64,000 nucleotides of DNA from Pteria penguin (GCA_035048485.1 CM068589.1:4404501-4468500), one strand, 5' to 3'. Counted from the first letter of the stretch, positions 22,630 through 33,830 are shown. A program made the numbers and translations. The notes: generated by a model from the sequence alone, not told the origin.

Positions 22630-23084
22630 AGAAAGACAGGGTTGTGCTCTTTATAGATTCTGAGAATTTAGTCACCAACTTCACTCATCTGGCTATCCGA
22701 ACAGCGCCATCAAATTCTTGCATTTCTCAATAACTCCTTCAATACCTTTCATTTAGGGTATTTCTTTCTTTTTTTTTTTGTATGTATAAATAATGGTTAT
22801 GAACAAAAATAATTATCAACATTATACCTGTACAAATTATAAAAAAGTGAAGGTGACAATGTTTGGGGAAGTCGGGTTGTGCATGCATATTGGCCATTTT
22901 GGCCATCTTTGAAATAACTTTTTTAACGAAAGATGTCTGCATGAAATTATCAGCAATTTTGCCTTTTATTGAATATTCTACCAGTAAATATTAATAAAAC
23001 AATAAAATGTTTTTATTTGGAAATATTAATGGTCAAAGTTGGAGGAAAATGCAATTTGTCATTGGGCCTCCTTACAATTGACTA
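22630..23084. other. AT-rich spacer
   Basis: No feature is supported. A T-run lies at about 22770-22780. Confidence 0.5.
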
Positions 23085-23214
23085 ATATAAATACCATATG
23101 ATGGGAGTCTTGGGACATCACCATCTACATAAGGGAAATTTACAACAGGAAATCCAAAGTCACCACGTTTATCATATATGTTGGTATGAATATTGTTGTT
23201 AATATTTTTAATAT

Positions 23215-24091
23215 TCAACTCCAAAAAAGTGTTTCCTGATCGGAAGTATTGGCTTTGTTTAATTGAAGTTCAGATGGATAAATGACAGATATATAGTTTT
23301 CAAACTCAGGGCTTTCGATAACTAAACTATTATCAAAATATCTAGAGGTGTCATTGAACTTATCAATAAGGTTGAAACGTTTAGAAGTTTGAACAGAATG
23401 TATAAAGTCTCTCTTATAACAGTACAAGAATAAATCTGCTATAAGGGGAGCGCAGTTAGTGTCCATAGGATTCCCAATAATCTGTTGATAAGTCCAGCCA
23501 TTAAATTGTACATAAATATTATCCATCAAAAATGTGATGGCATTACACAACTCAGTAAACGTCCAATATTTATAATTATCATATTGTTTGTTAGAGAAAC
23601 ATCCAGGTGTAACTGAAGTAAAGAGGTATGATTTAGACTCTGTTGAAACACGAGCGTATGAAAAACAGCAATTTGGTTTTGATTAAGTCGTGAGGTAAAA
23701 AGGTATATAGTGTCGAAAAATCGAAAGTAGAAAAATTTTTAGCCTCAAAATTTCTCGAACGGAATTTTTCAATGACTGGGTTAGAATTTTTCATAGAAAA
23801 AGTAATTGACGTTACCATTGTTAAAGACAGCATTACAATACTTGATAACATGGTCTTTAACTGCAGTAAGAGCGGAGGTAATATTTTTAGAAAGCACAGC
23901 TGTAGAGAAATGAATGGAACTTGATATAAAACGTGATTTATATGGATTTTTGTGTAGTTTGGGAGGTCAATACATTGTTGGAAGATTATTTTATTCATGC
24001 TTAAATTGAAGTCACATATAGATTTACAGTGGTCGGATAGGATCTTGCCTTTAAACAATGGGGTTTCAACATACGTAGAAGTAGATTTCAA
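23215..24091 (-). pseudogene. RT palm/thumb of the Naiad-type element, inactive
   Basis: From about 24091 the frame reads ETPLFKGKILSDHCKSICDF and LPNYTKIHINHVLYQVPFIS (the family has LPxLYWxPKLHKxPYxxRFI). It shifts several times before YWTFTELCNAITFLMDNIYV, QIIGNPMDTNCAPLIADLFL and the active-site box RYFDNSLVI. Here Y-x-D-D has become Y-F-D-N, and GIPMGT has become GNPMDT. The frame ends soon after KANTSDQETLF. The 3' tail beyond about 23085 is missing or unrecognisable. Confidence 0.75.
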
Positions 24092-24124
24092 TTCCGTTTC
24101 AAGAACTGTAATATAGTATATTTT

Positions 24125-24540
24125 TCAAACAATGATCATATTATTTTCTGCTTTGTCAGCAGGTACGAAGACATAAGTATTATGTAAATCAGCCATTTTT
24201 TATAGACTGGACTGATATATAATGTGGTTGTTTAAATAATGGTGATTACTTGTAAAATCATCGATGCCAATATAGATCACTTTTAAGATTTCACTTTTCT
24301 AGTCATTCAAGGTATGTATTTTTACATCTTCTTTTTTACAATATCGTTTACAATAAGTGTTTAATGCTTCTTCAACAATATCCCGGCATTTGGTAAAATC
24401 TATCCTGGAAGTAATCTATACTTTGGCCCTTTAGTAAAAAGTGCACGTAAATATTTTGTCCGAAATACTATTAATATCACCTGTAATAATGTGGCCCGTA
24501 GGCTGATAAATGAATTTAGAATTACTGCATGAACAGGACG
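24125..24540 (-). pseudogene. CxC linker and RT N-terminus of the Naiad-type element
   Basis: SCSCSNSKFIYQPTGHIITG contains the CxC motif (codons at 24527-24535) and the GHIITGDI signature. A frame slip is followed by LFTKGPKYRLLPG and IDFTKCRDIVEEAL. LND-stop-KSEILKV comes next, where a TAG replaces the expected Trp. The RT fingers motif reads YVFVPADKAENNMIIV then UGA (24125-24127) then KIYY. In related elements that codon is Cys. Two further in-frame TGAs lie upstream in the linker (24821-24823 and 24791-24793). Confidence 0.7.
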
Positions 24541-25079
24541 ATGGAATAGAAAATTAAACAGAAAGAGAATTAAGATTAGAATTGACTGCATTGTAATTAA
24601 ATATAAGATTTCTAATAGGTTTTTTTGTACTGATACCAAATCAGAAGTGGTTCAAGATTCTCGAAATACTGAGGAATTTTAGATTTGATTCTATATTAGA
24701 AATATTAAGCAGAGTGAAACCTTTATTAAGTATTTAATCTTGATAAATTACGATTTAGGAGGAAGCGATGGTATACGTGGGAGAAGTTAGTCATATAAAA
24801 ATGCTATAATCATGTCTATATCAATCCGTATAAGGTAAACTTAGTAGACTAACCTCATCCAGGATAGGTTTTAATCTGGTGACCGAAATACATGATAATG
24901 CATGTAGAAGTTCGTGACGACTGTTATTTCTGGCAATCCGCAGTAGAGCGTCTAATGACATATTTAACCTACCATGTCTTCTGCGGTTGCCATTACGGCG
25001 ACGACCGTGCGACCTGTGTTTCCTCTTACCCTCTGGTCTTAGTGAAAATATATCGATATTGTTATGCTAAGAGGAAATG

Positions 25080-25640
25080 TTACCTTGTTGAAAAATTTGT
25101 TCATTGAGACCAAGGGGATATGGGGGTTTGTAGATGTTTAATCCAATAAAGTTCAGCAAATAAACGGTTTTTTTCATTTCAGATTTAGTTTCTCCAGGTA
25201 GTTTTGTAATGCTTTCAATAGGAGTAATGACAACGTTATCAATATTGTGATTATATTTGATGAAGTGATTGTGAAGAAAGTTCTTTACGTTTTTACGTAT
25301 TTACATTTAGAATTATTTCGGTTTTTATATTGTATAGCTCCATGGTGACTTCTGCCACATAAGTGAGCCGGTAACTCCTCTTTTTACCTTTATATGAATG
25401 ATTACGAGAACGGCTTTCCAATGTTTGGGAAGTTCCACCTATATACTCCAAATTCCCTTGCTTCTCAGGTTATAACATATATAAAATTGGGTGTATTTCA
25501 ATCGATGTCTTCGTTTATTTTAATATTATAAGTGTTACCATTAACAATAGATTTAATGGTGGATTTGCAAGAGATGTGAAGGCAAGTAAGACATCCCTTA
25601 GCGTTGCACAAAGAAATTTTAGAATAACCGCTATGTTTAG
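25080..25640 (-). pseudogene. GIY-YIG endonuclease domain of the Naiad-type element
   Basis: The minus-strand reading gives KISLCNAKGCLTCLHISCKS, the Cys cluster expected before PLE-type GIY-YIG domains. FIYVIT and then EYIGGTSQTLESRSRNH follow, the latter after a 2-base frame slip, and these are the GIY and YIG halves with the catalytic-type Arg. After the nested tail (25322-25388) come FLHNHFIKYNHNIDNVVITP and PPYPLGLNEQ, the C-terminal motif of these endonucleases. A UGA at 25498-25500 sits where the family has Cys just before the GIY strand (pattern C-x(3-4)-N-x-I-Y, from memory). Upstream coding sense seems to extend to about 25900. Confidence 0.7.
25322..25388 (+). mobile_element. Solo Penelope-like 3' tail inserted in the GIY-YIG ORF
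   Basis: TATAGCTCCATGGTGACTTC to CCGGTAACTCCTCTTTTTA is the terminal ~60 bp of the A-type tail in plus orientation. It splits the minus-strand endonuclease coding sequence between the RNH and FLHNHF motifs, so it arrived after that copy. Confidence 0.75.
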
Positions 25641-26046
25641 ATTTTTGCGGTTTTTAAAATTCTTTTGGATTGATGATAAGGATAGTAATATTTTAGAGGA
25701 GAAATATTAACTTTAGTAGTACTGAACAACATTTTACAAGAATTGCGAGGAAGATGAATAGTAGACACAGAGGAGTTAATAAAAGTTTGGGTGATTTATA
25801 CTTTAATTTTAATATATTAGAAGTCATGGTGCTGAGGTGTACCATATATAATGTATGTACAGTCCTAGGGGAAACGTCCCACACAACCAAGACAGTTACC
25901 TAGGGGTTGAATAATTACACTTGAAACACTCAGCGGCGGGGATCTTTTTACAGACTCCACACTGCAACCGAGAATAAGTAGATATAAGAGATGTATATCC
26001 TAAATGGTGATTAACACACTGGATTACGATAGCTCATTGCAATGTA

Positions 26047-27060
26047 AAGATGATGGATAAATCCAAAGCACAAGTCCAAAAATCATAAAACCAGAGGACA
26101 TACAAAATCAGTGAAAATGAAAAACAAATGGAAAATAACAAAATATGTCTACTTGAAGAGCATATGTGAACCCCTGTGATGGAGTGAGATCAGGTGCCCG
26201 GGGAGAGTGAGCATCTCCTGCTTGCTAGCAACACCCGTCACATATACCCAGTAGAAAGAGTCAGATCGTGTAAATTCCATATGTATTTATTTATGGAGAA
26301 GTCGAAGTAGGTAACCTTCTAGTATAGAAGGTGTCAAATCTGTGTAAAATGATCGGAATCGGTCTCAGTCCAGAATATCATTTAAAAGTCTGGATAACGA
26401 GATATCATATGGAGTAATCAGAGTCTCGTAACGACCATAGAATTTCCTCAGTGACGTTGCTAGTCTAGCAGATATATAACCCTGGTTGAGCAGCTTAACT
26501 GAAAGTCGCCTAGCCCTCAGAACAAAGTCACTGTAATTTGAACATGCTCTGGAATAACATATTAACTGAGATATGAATACGCCGTATGCGGGCGATGATG
26601 GAATGTTGCTACTTATGAAGGGAAAGTTTGTGATAGCGAAATTGAAATCGTCACGTTTGTCATAGAGTGAGGTGTTCAATTGACCATTAATGTCGAAAGA
26701 CAACATAATATCTAAATACGAAGTAGAATTACTACTTTCTGTGGTTTCTTTGACCTCAAGTTCACTTGGATAGATGATGCTAAGGTAATCCGCGAATGAA
26801 GGATTATTAATTGAAAGCAAGTCATCTATATATCTGTAAGTAAAATTGAAGCCAAGAGCCAATTGTTTTTTTCCTTGCGAAAGCAAAGACTGAATGAATT
26901 CAGCTTCGTATGAGTAAAGGAATATGTCAGCCAGAAGCGGAGCACAATTAGTGCCCATTGGAATGCCGACAATTTGTTGAAAAACCTTACCTCCAAACAC
27001 CACAAAAATATTATCGATAAGAAAGTTCAACATCTCAATGACAGCAGTTTCAGTGTATTT
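26047..27060 (-). mobile_element. Penelope-like element copy (B-type), inverted
   Basis: It contains a continuous RT reading frame (26365 to about 27060) from AVIEMLNFLIDNIFVVFGGK through RYIDDLLSI, SYLDIMLSFD and YDKRDDFNF to SLRKFYGRYETLITPYD and the natural stop after LLNDILD. The B-type 3' region follows down to 26047. The palm and thumb are intact with all motifs, which makes it the best-preserved RT in the window. However, fingers, CxC and endonuclease are lacking, and the open frame upstream of 27060 is not RT. It forms an inverted pair with 15838-16815. Confidence 0.85.
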
Positions 27061-27129
27061 GACAATGACATATGATTGTCTTCGCCAGGGTGTATTTATT
27101 AGTATTATCATATAGATATATTCACTAGT

Positions 27130-27740
27130 CTTCGCTTTGGAAGCCCCCTCCACGACAAACTTGTATCTGGGTACTCCACTGTTATGTACTTTATACAAGT
27201 TTGATATTTAATTTGTTTTATCAGATCATCTTGATATGAATATTTTATGATTTTTAGTAAAAACTGGTACAAAACAAACCACTATATTTTGTAGTGTCAC
27301 AATGTATGTAGCATATCTGGTAACGGAAAGTTTTATTGGAGAACAATAGACCGGATAGAAAGGTGTGTAAAGACATGCGCAAGAAACAAATATAATAAAG
27401 TTATTAAAACAACAAATTGTTAAGTATACGGGAAATAATTGTTTGATCCGATAATTTTTCTTAAAAAAGTCCACATACATCGATGTTTAAAACTTAAATA
27501 AAAACGTTCCAACTGGTGGATTTAGATTTTGCATTAAAGATGAACGAAATAAGATTAAGGTTTTAAAACCACTAGGTCCCAAGCAGATCCGTGCTACAGT
27601 CCTTTTATACGGTGGGGGTGACTTTGCCATGTTGCTCCTGACTTTTCGCATTATTTCCCTTTAATGAATCTTCTTTAGACATTAACACAGTTGCCAGGTA
27701 ATCCAAACTTTTTGTGAAGGTACGTACACCTTTAATACTT
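27130..27740 (+). repeat. Dispersed repeat R2, copy 2
   Basis: It aligns with 5150-5610, with an extra ~150 bp around 27380-27560. It lies directly beyond the truncated 5' end of the B-type element. Confidence 0.65.
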
Positions 27741-28007
27741 TAATTATTTGTCAAATGTTTTCTACTCGTTAAAAATGCAAAAGCTGTGCACTAATAAAAT
27801 ATTACTGAATTCAATATGTATCAAAAGATCTGCACTATCAGGTTTGATGATACCGCGACTGTGGGCCAGTGCATTCTGAAATCAAGCAGCACATAATGCT
27901 TTTCAATATCCCACAATATCACATCAAAAATATGATGACACAACTCACAATTTCACGATTTTAGGAAATTTGTCAGGTTATAAATATGACAAGAACATTA
28001 CTTTTCT

Positions 28008-28181
28008 TGTTTGGCTTTTGTCAGATTAAATGACCATCCTAAGTCGGTATCGTAATTGCACTACAATAAAATATTTTTGTAATGTGTCATATGTTTTAGT
28101 ATATTACTTATATTCATGTATTGTATAGCTCCATGGTGACTTCTGCCACATAACTGAGCTAGTAACTCCTCTTTTTTCTTT
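28008..28181 (+). mobile_element. Solo Penelope-like A-type 3' tail (~170 bp)
   Basis: It starts TTGGCTTTTGTCAGATTAAA and runs through CATCCTAAGTCGGTATCG and AGCTCCATGGTGACTTCTG to GTAACTCCTCTTTTTT, matching the last 170 bp of the A-type copies with a few substitutions. Confidence 0.85.
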
Positions 28182-29019
28182 CTTGAATATTGCACAAGGG
28201 AAATCGAAATTATATAGTGAACAATACTGAAAATTCCTATTGAAACGATTGGAAGGATTTGAATAATAACACAAACAAACAGTTACACTACATTAATCAT
28301 TAAACATGATTAATCCAAGTAAGAAGATAAGTCCATGCTCAATTTAAAAAATCTATAAACTCTATAAACTTTATTACTTTGTTTAAATCGGTCTGAAGCA
28401 CCTACCTTTGTCTTTGTAGTCTCTGGAGATTTTTGTGGGGTTTTTATAGTTAACTTAAATATACATTTTTATGGATGAATGTACAGACAGCAATCAAAGG
28501 CAGAACGTATGAAGAAGAAAGTTAAATGCATGACGAAATGACACCTGTCCTGTCATATTGAAAGTGACAATAGGTAATGTTGCTAAATCTCCATTCTTAT
28601 ATAAAAGAATACGAAAGAATTTTGAGTTTTATTTGATTATGAAAGAGATTTATATTACAGCCTCAACTGAACATATTTCCTCGTCAAAATCACATATTTA
28701 TACCTTTTATAGGACGCTTGGGGAATAATTTGTATATAAAGTAGAAAAACATTTACTTTCGGCTTGATGTTATGTAATAATTCTACGTTCTTCAGATATC
28801 ATCTACAAAGTATTTATTGAAAATGTTAATTTGAGACAAATGAATAGTTTTTAATGGTGAGTGTGGGGTGGACAACTGTAAAATTATTATCAGGTTCACA
28901 CAAAGTTATATAACTGTAGCGACGGATTACTAATCAGTGGACATATATAAAATATCTCGTTCCCTGAGATTTTGAAACTGTGGCCTCAGATAACATATCT
29001 CGTTTCCTCAGTATAGTAA
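28182..29019. other. Intergenic, nothing recognised
   Basis: AT-rich, closed frames, no repeat partner noticed in the window. Confidence 0.5.
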
Positions 29020-29140
29020 ATTGTTTAGTTTGGAGCGCGTGATGTATGAAGACGTGCGGATTTTGGTGTCGTAGGTCGCGAGTTCGAATTGAGTCCTTAG
29101 CTGAAAACAAATTAAGGGTGTGGTATGTAAGGGATTTATA
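29020..29140 (+). mobile_element. Possible tRNA-derived SINE fragment
   Basis: GGAGCGCGTGATG followed about 35 bp later by GGTCGCGAGTTCGAATTGAG (29074-29093) resembles the A-box/B-box layout of an RNA polymerase III promoter from a tRNA. The GTTCGAATT core sits at 29082-29090. No complete cloverleaf can be drawn and no poly-A or tail repeat is clear, so it is not a tRNA gene. Confidence 0.35.
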
Positions 29141-29554
29141 AGTAGTGAGAGATAGAGAGAGAAGCGGAAGGAGAAGGTCATTACTTGCATAACAATCATG
29201 AAATATATATATATATATACCTTATAAACGCCTAACAAATGAGTATTGTTTCTGCAATAGAAGTACATTTAATTATTTCGATGGTGTGGTAAGCGTTATA
29301 CACCCGTTAACCGTACATGTTTGCCGTGCCCGCTAATACTAGTAAGAAATATCAATTTGTAACATATGAATGCAGAATGCATTATATTTATTTAAGTTTT
29401 TGGCTTTGCCTAACGTACATGTAGATGATTAAGTCAGATTGTATTTGCCCTGTTTTAATAGTAAATACAGAGTATCCCGCCTGGGACCTCGTATTTCTTA
29501 TCTATTAGTGCAGTGTTTATGTTACGTAAGCCTTAATCTTTATTTACGTTTACA

Positions 29555-29590
29555 ATGGCGACAGAGCAGAATGTTACACAGAAAAATCAA
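29555..29590 (+). other. Candidate short 5' exon with ATG
   Basis: ATGGCGACAGAGCAG encodes MATEQNVTQKNQ and ends at a perfect donor (CAA|GTAAGT). The next plausible exon on the strand (32199-32267) continues in phase for 19 codons and then meets TGA. It could be a leader exon of the CARD-SAMD9-like gene, with an upstream ORF, or of an unrelated transcript. Confidence 0.25.
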
Positions 29591-30474
29591 GTAAGTTTAA
29601 TATATATCCTTGTTTGATGAGTACAGCAGTTGCCACTTAGGTGTCTATTCAATATTCCGATAGACGTAAGCGCAAGGAAACGTCTAAAATCATCGATCCA
29701 GCTACAACAGAATACAGAGAGAGCTTTGTGATTATGGACGTAGACAAATTGAGATAGTTCAACCCAGTTGGTATATTGTTTTTTGCCTCACAGTTATAAA
29801 CACTAAGGTAAGATTCATATCCGTGGTAAACTTTTTTCTTTTCCTTTAAGATTGCTCATGCTTTACGAAGTAATAAAGACAACCATTATATCAATCAAGC
29901 TACACCCGAATACAAAATGAGATTTGTGATTTAGATTGTTCAATCCTGTTGACCTGCAGACTATGGTTCGTCAAGTCCTCTCCGTTTCCCTCCTACAACT
30001 AAAAATCGCAAATTGGAAATTCGCAACGTTCACAATCACATAAGACGTGCAGCCTTGCATTTCTCTACATTTTAATCATAAATTAACACCTTTTGTCATA
30101 ACTATACCACATCCATTGTTTCCAAACTTTTCAATTTCAATCAGGCTTTGCAGTACCTAGATATGAAAAAAAACCTATCACGTGTCCATGCTCTCCATCG
30201 AAATTCATTTACATTTCTGGAGATATCGATATCGTTAACTTTCCGCCAGCTTATTATAGAGCCCTGAATTTAGAGAGACCAAATGATAAAATTAGGGTAA
30301 ATATTTCAATATGGTATAAAGTCTATGGAGGTGGGGACGGCATGAAGACTTGAAATTAGACTTGCTGTGGGAATTAGTTGGGAAAGTGTTAGTTGTTCAT
30401 TTAAAAGCGGTATTAGTAAACTAATAAGAAATATGACGACCAGTCATCATTCCGCATTGGATGAATCAGATGAA

Positions 30475-30902
30475 CAGTGAGGTGCAGTCCTAACATAACA
30501 TTATGTTAACGTCGCGTATACGTGAAGTTTGCTTTCCTCGTGCGCTTATAACTGCTCAGCACACGCGTTTGCGTTAACGGAGATTTCCTCTTAAACTTAA
30601 TTTCGAGATCGCGTTAACGCGCCTTACTGTCGCGTTCACGCGCTTGGCTGCCGCATGAACGTGTTTCACAGTCACGTTCGCTTGCTTACAACTTAAAACT
30701 TACATTAACCTGCACATAGATAAGGGTTTGAAGAAGAATCGATAAATACATTGTATATTTGAATATAAAAATCTATTACTGTGTGCATGTAGGTAAATAT
30801 TTAGAATTAAATACAAAGCTTACAAGTTGAGGGATGAATTTTTAAGATATCGAATACAATTTCCGAACATTGAATATAATAAAATTTATTCTTATTTTTA
30901 GG

Positions 30903-30968
<66 letters not shown>

Positions 30969-31454
30969 TTAATAAAAATAATAGTGATGATGATAATAAT
31001 GGTATCCATATATTATGAAATATCGCTAAATTAAAAAAACAATAATAATATATAAATAAGAATAAATATATTATTAATTATAAATATAGAAAGAAATAAG
31101 AAATAAATACATAATTTAATTCGTTAAATGTCTACTCGATAATTTCAATTATCATATTACATATGAAGCCCCTAATGCGGGGTGTCATTTTAAAATTACA
31201 TTTGCGATAATTTAATTAGATCTTTCATTTCTTCCATCCGTAACACTACATAGAAAAATTCAAATGTAGGAATGTGAACGCGCGACTGAACCGAGCGCAC
31301 GCGGGAATAAATCGCATTCACGCGAATTTCCTCCCGCGTTAACGCAAGTAGCGCACGCACGTCCGGTCGAGTAGTCCTAGCACGTGTGCTAAAGCAGTCC
31401 TCGTGACCGCTTTTCGCGTTAACGTGTATGTTATGTTAGGACTGCACCCATCTG
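30475..31454 (+). mobile_element. Terminal-inverted-repeat DNA element, ~980 bp, complete
   Basis: The left end GAGGTGCAGTCCTAACATAA and the right end (rc) GGGTGCAGTCCTAACATAAC are inverted copies, followed on both sides by ACGTTAACG. Sub-terminal 200 bp zones are GC-rich with repeated CGCGTTAACGCG-like palindromes, while the middle is AT-rich and holds an (ATA)n microsatellite (30903-30965). It has no ORF, so it is non-autonomous. No clean target-site duplication was found and the superfamily is undetermined. A truncated inverted copy lies at 13995-14932. Confidence 0.75.
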
Positions 31455-31689
31455 TAATGGTAGAACTAGAAAGAATACACAACAATCATATGTAAGTATT
31501 GGCATACAAGGAGTCAAACAGTACTATTTTGCAATTACCTTTTAGAGGCCTCATAATAATAAAAGAAAGATCTATCACAGGATCCAGTAATTTCTCTATA
31601 AAACCCATATCAACCCGCATTGCCAAATATGCAGTTGAGAAGAATCCAGTTTCTTTGCTTGGTATTTAGATCTTTGACTTAGTGTTGAC

Positions 31690-31990
31690 CAAGACGTTAA
31701 ACTTACTATTTGAATATATGATAAACGTGACGATTTACATTTCTTATTGAAAACTTTCCATGTATAATATTGCTTTATCACCACCGTATGATGCCTAAAT
31801 TGATCTTAAATTTAGAGCATCTTTAGAGTATGGTTCTTTTATTTACCTAGGCAAACTACTAATGAGTATACAAAAATTGTACAGTCGCCATAAAGGCTTT
31901 CTTTGGGCTTATCAAAAACTCCAATAAACTTGAAAATGAAATCACGGTAGGTGTGACTGGTCGACAGGGGACGCTTACTCCTTCATGACA
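31690..31990 (+). pseudogene. Highly decayed Penelope-like remnant
   Basis: YDKRDDLHF-like coding (about 31718-31744) is the RT segment found in the other copies. The 3' region motif GGTGTGACTGGTCGACAGGGG (31950 onward) follows, as in PLE 3' regions. Several stops and deletions lie between. Confidence 0.55.
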
Positions 31991-32198
31991 TTTGCTTTAT
32001 ATCTGTATTTTGTATAATGTATTTTTCTCATTGAAGGATGTTAGGTTTTCTCTTGTCAGAGGAGTCAACAACCATTTTAATGACAGAGCTATTAATGTGG
32101 GCATAAACATCCCGATGTATATATATTTTTTTTGTATATTCAACTGAACTCTATTTACTATGCTATGCATGTCATTTTAACAAATATATTTTTTTCAG

Positions 32199-32267
32199 AT
32201 CGAATACAACCGTTGTCAAGACGACTGCGTAGATGCATTGATAAACAGAATGTTATGAGTATATAAG
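32199..32267 (+). other. Candidate 5' (leader) exon
   Basis: A 69-base block is bounded by TTTTTTTCAG on the left and AAG|GTAAGT on the right, both near-consensus. All three frames contain a stop, so it could only be leader or non-coding sequence. Its position, 1.7 kb before the CARD exon on the same strand, fits an untranslated exon of that gene. Confidence 0.3.
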
Positions 32268-33084
32268 GTAAGTGTGCATCTAAATAAATAAATAAATAAC
32301 GGTAAAGAAGGAATATAATACATGAAATATAAGAGAAGGACTTCTGTATATATCACCTTACATGCTACTGTAACATTCATATATAATCTAGTATAGTCAT
32401 TGTTATAATATGTGTTCCTTCTAAAATAAATTAAAAATACATGATAATTCTACTGATAAAGTACAAATATGAACATGGAAAATATATTAAATACAATGTA
32501 TTTTATGAGTTAAAAACGAAGAAGTACCAAAGGGTAAACCATATCTCATAGTCCATGGAACAAAAGGACAATATCGTTTATAGTGTCATATTCAGACAAA
32601 TGCGAACCCCAATAAAATCGAGGTGAGACCAGGTGCCCGGGAGGGTCCCCTGGCTGCATGCAACACCTGTTGCAAAAGTTCTGCAGCAACTTTTCAAGTC
32701 TAGGAATTAAATACATAAATATACACATATAAACACATGAAGGAGACAAGAACACAAAGTCAATTTTTCCTATTCAAGGCAAGAAATATTGTTTAACTGA
32801 AATTCCGGCATCGGAAATGCACGTGAACAAATGCTTGTATATATACGTATTATGTCAAATCAAGTATAGTCAAAAAGTTAAGATGGTTAGTTGTACGGTA
32901 TGGCAAAGAGAAGGCCATAAGTGTTGTGAGTGTTAACTTCGTTAAAAGAAAGTTATGTCTAATATGACGTAAAACAATTATCACGATCGAATCTGATGAC
33001 ATAACAATTACTTAATGTCAGATACCCGTCTCAAATTGAAAATAACTGTATAACGAAAACACCGAATACAGCCGTTTTCTTGAG

Positions 33085-33300
33085 CACTGCACTCTGGATA
33101 ACAAGGAAACTTAGACTTTATTACGGACCTTGTCCTAGCCTTTTATGAAGAGATAAGGTCCTGATCTTCATCCCATCTAACATTTGGTCGAGAATGCTAC
33201 ATATCAGAGATTTTGGCTCGCTTTTAAACGGACATACTACGGTTGGCCTATGTTAATGTCACTATAGTTTTGATATGTAAATGTATTCCCATAGTAATAT
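33085..33300 (+). mobile_element. Old Penelope-like 3' end remnant
   Basis: GGACCTTGTCCTAGCC, AAGGTCCTGATCTTCATCCC and TTTTGGCTCGCTTTTAAACG are diverged versions of successive blocks of the A-type RT terminus and tail (compare 11963-12070). The end of the tail is not recognisable. Confidence 0.6.
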
Positions 33301-33559
33301 TCGTAATTATATTTTTATGATCTACCAAATGAATGATCTTTCGTTTTGGATGAAGGTTTTTGGGCTTTTTTGTATAGCAATATCTTAAAGAAAATATGAA
33401 AAAATGTATCTTAGGTAGCCATAAATAACAAAATTCCTTACTTTGCTTTAGGCTTATTTCACTACTTCAGAACACAGCTCTTTGAATTTATTATCTCGCT
33501 GCCAAAATATGTTTTGTTTGCAGATTAATTAGGTCTGAGGTATATAGTTTACCTTACTT

Positions 33560-33830
33560 TAGAGTTATCATACGTGGCAGTGACACCTTCTACACAGTTG
33601 TTTCTTCACATTCATAAATATATACAGTGCTGAATTATATTTGCTTCGTCTTTGTGTAAAGGCATTCACAGCGGGTGTGGTTAACCAAAAAGGAGACGCT
33701 CACTTCTCCAAGGCACCTTGTCTCACTTGCGAATTTCAGTGGTCCGTAAATTCCACTGACGTATATTATCATTATTAGTGCCATAGTCATGTGACATCAG
33801 TTACTTTTGTATTTTACATCAATAATTACT
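33560..33830 (-). repeat. Inverted partial copy of repeat R1
   Basis: The reverse complement shares ordered words with 17390-17560, such as GTGAATGCC/CACACCCGC, the AGGTGAGGC-type block and the CTATGGCACTAA segment. It lies just upstream of the CARD exon, and the gene's promoter could overlap it. Confidence 0.45.

Larger units (their letters stand above)
23085..25910 (-). mobile_element. Naiad-type Penelope-like element, near full length, decayed
   Basis: Reading on the minus strand, the order is GIY-YIG endonuclease (about 25640-25080), a basic linker (RGRRR-like, 25080-24900), a CxC domain (24540-24400) and reverse transcriptase (about 24250-23100). Canonical Penelope elements carry the endonuclease after the RT. 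The permuted N-terminal order with a CxC linker defines the Naiad/Chlamys clade described in invertebrates and algae. Several frameshifts and stops break the ORF, the RT active site is damaged, and a 3' tail of a related element is inserted inside the endonuclease. It is non-functional, but it is the key copy for identifying the other RT fragments in the window. Confidence 0.8.

Noticed and set aside
24892..25107. 71-codon plus-strand frame
   Set aside because: It is antisense to the basic linker of the Naiad-type element and has no independent support.
29074..29093. tRNA gene
   Set aside because: Only a B-box-like GTTCGAATT is present. No acceptor or anticodon stem can be paired.
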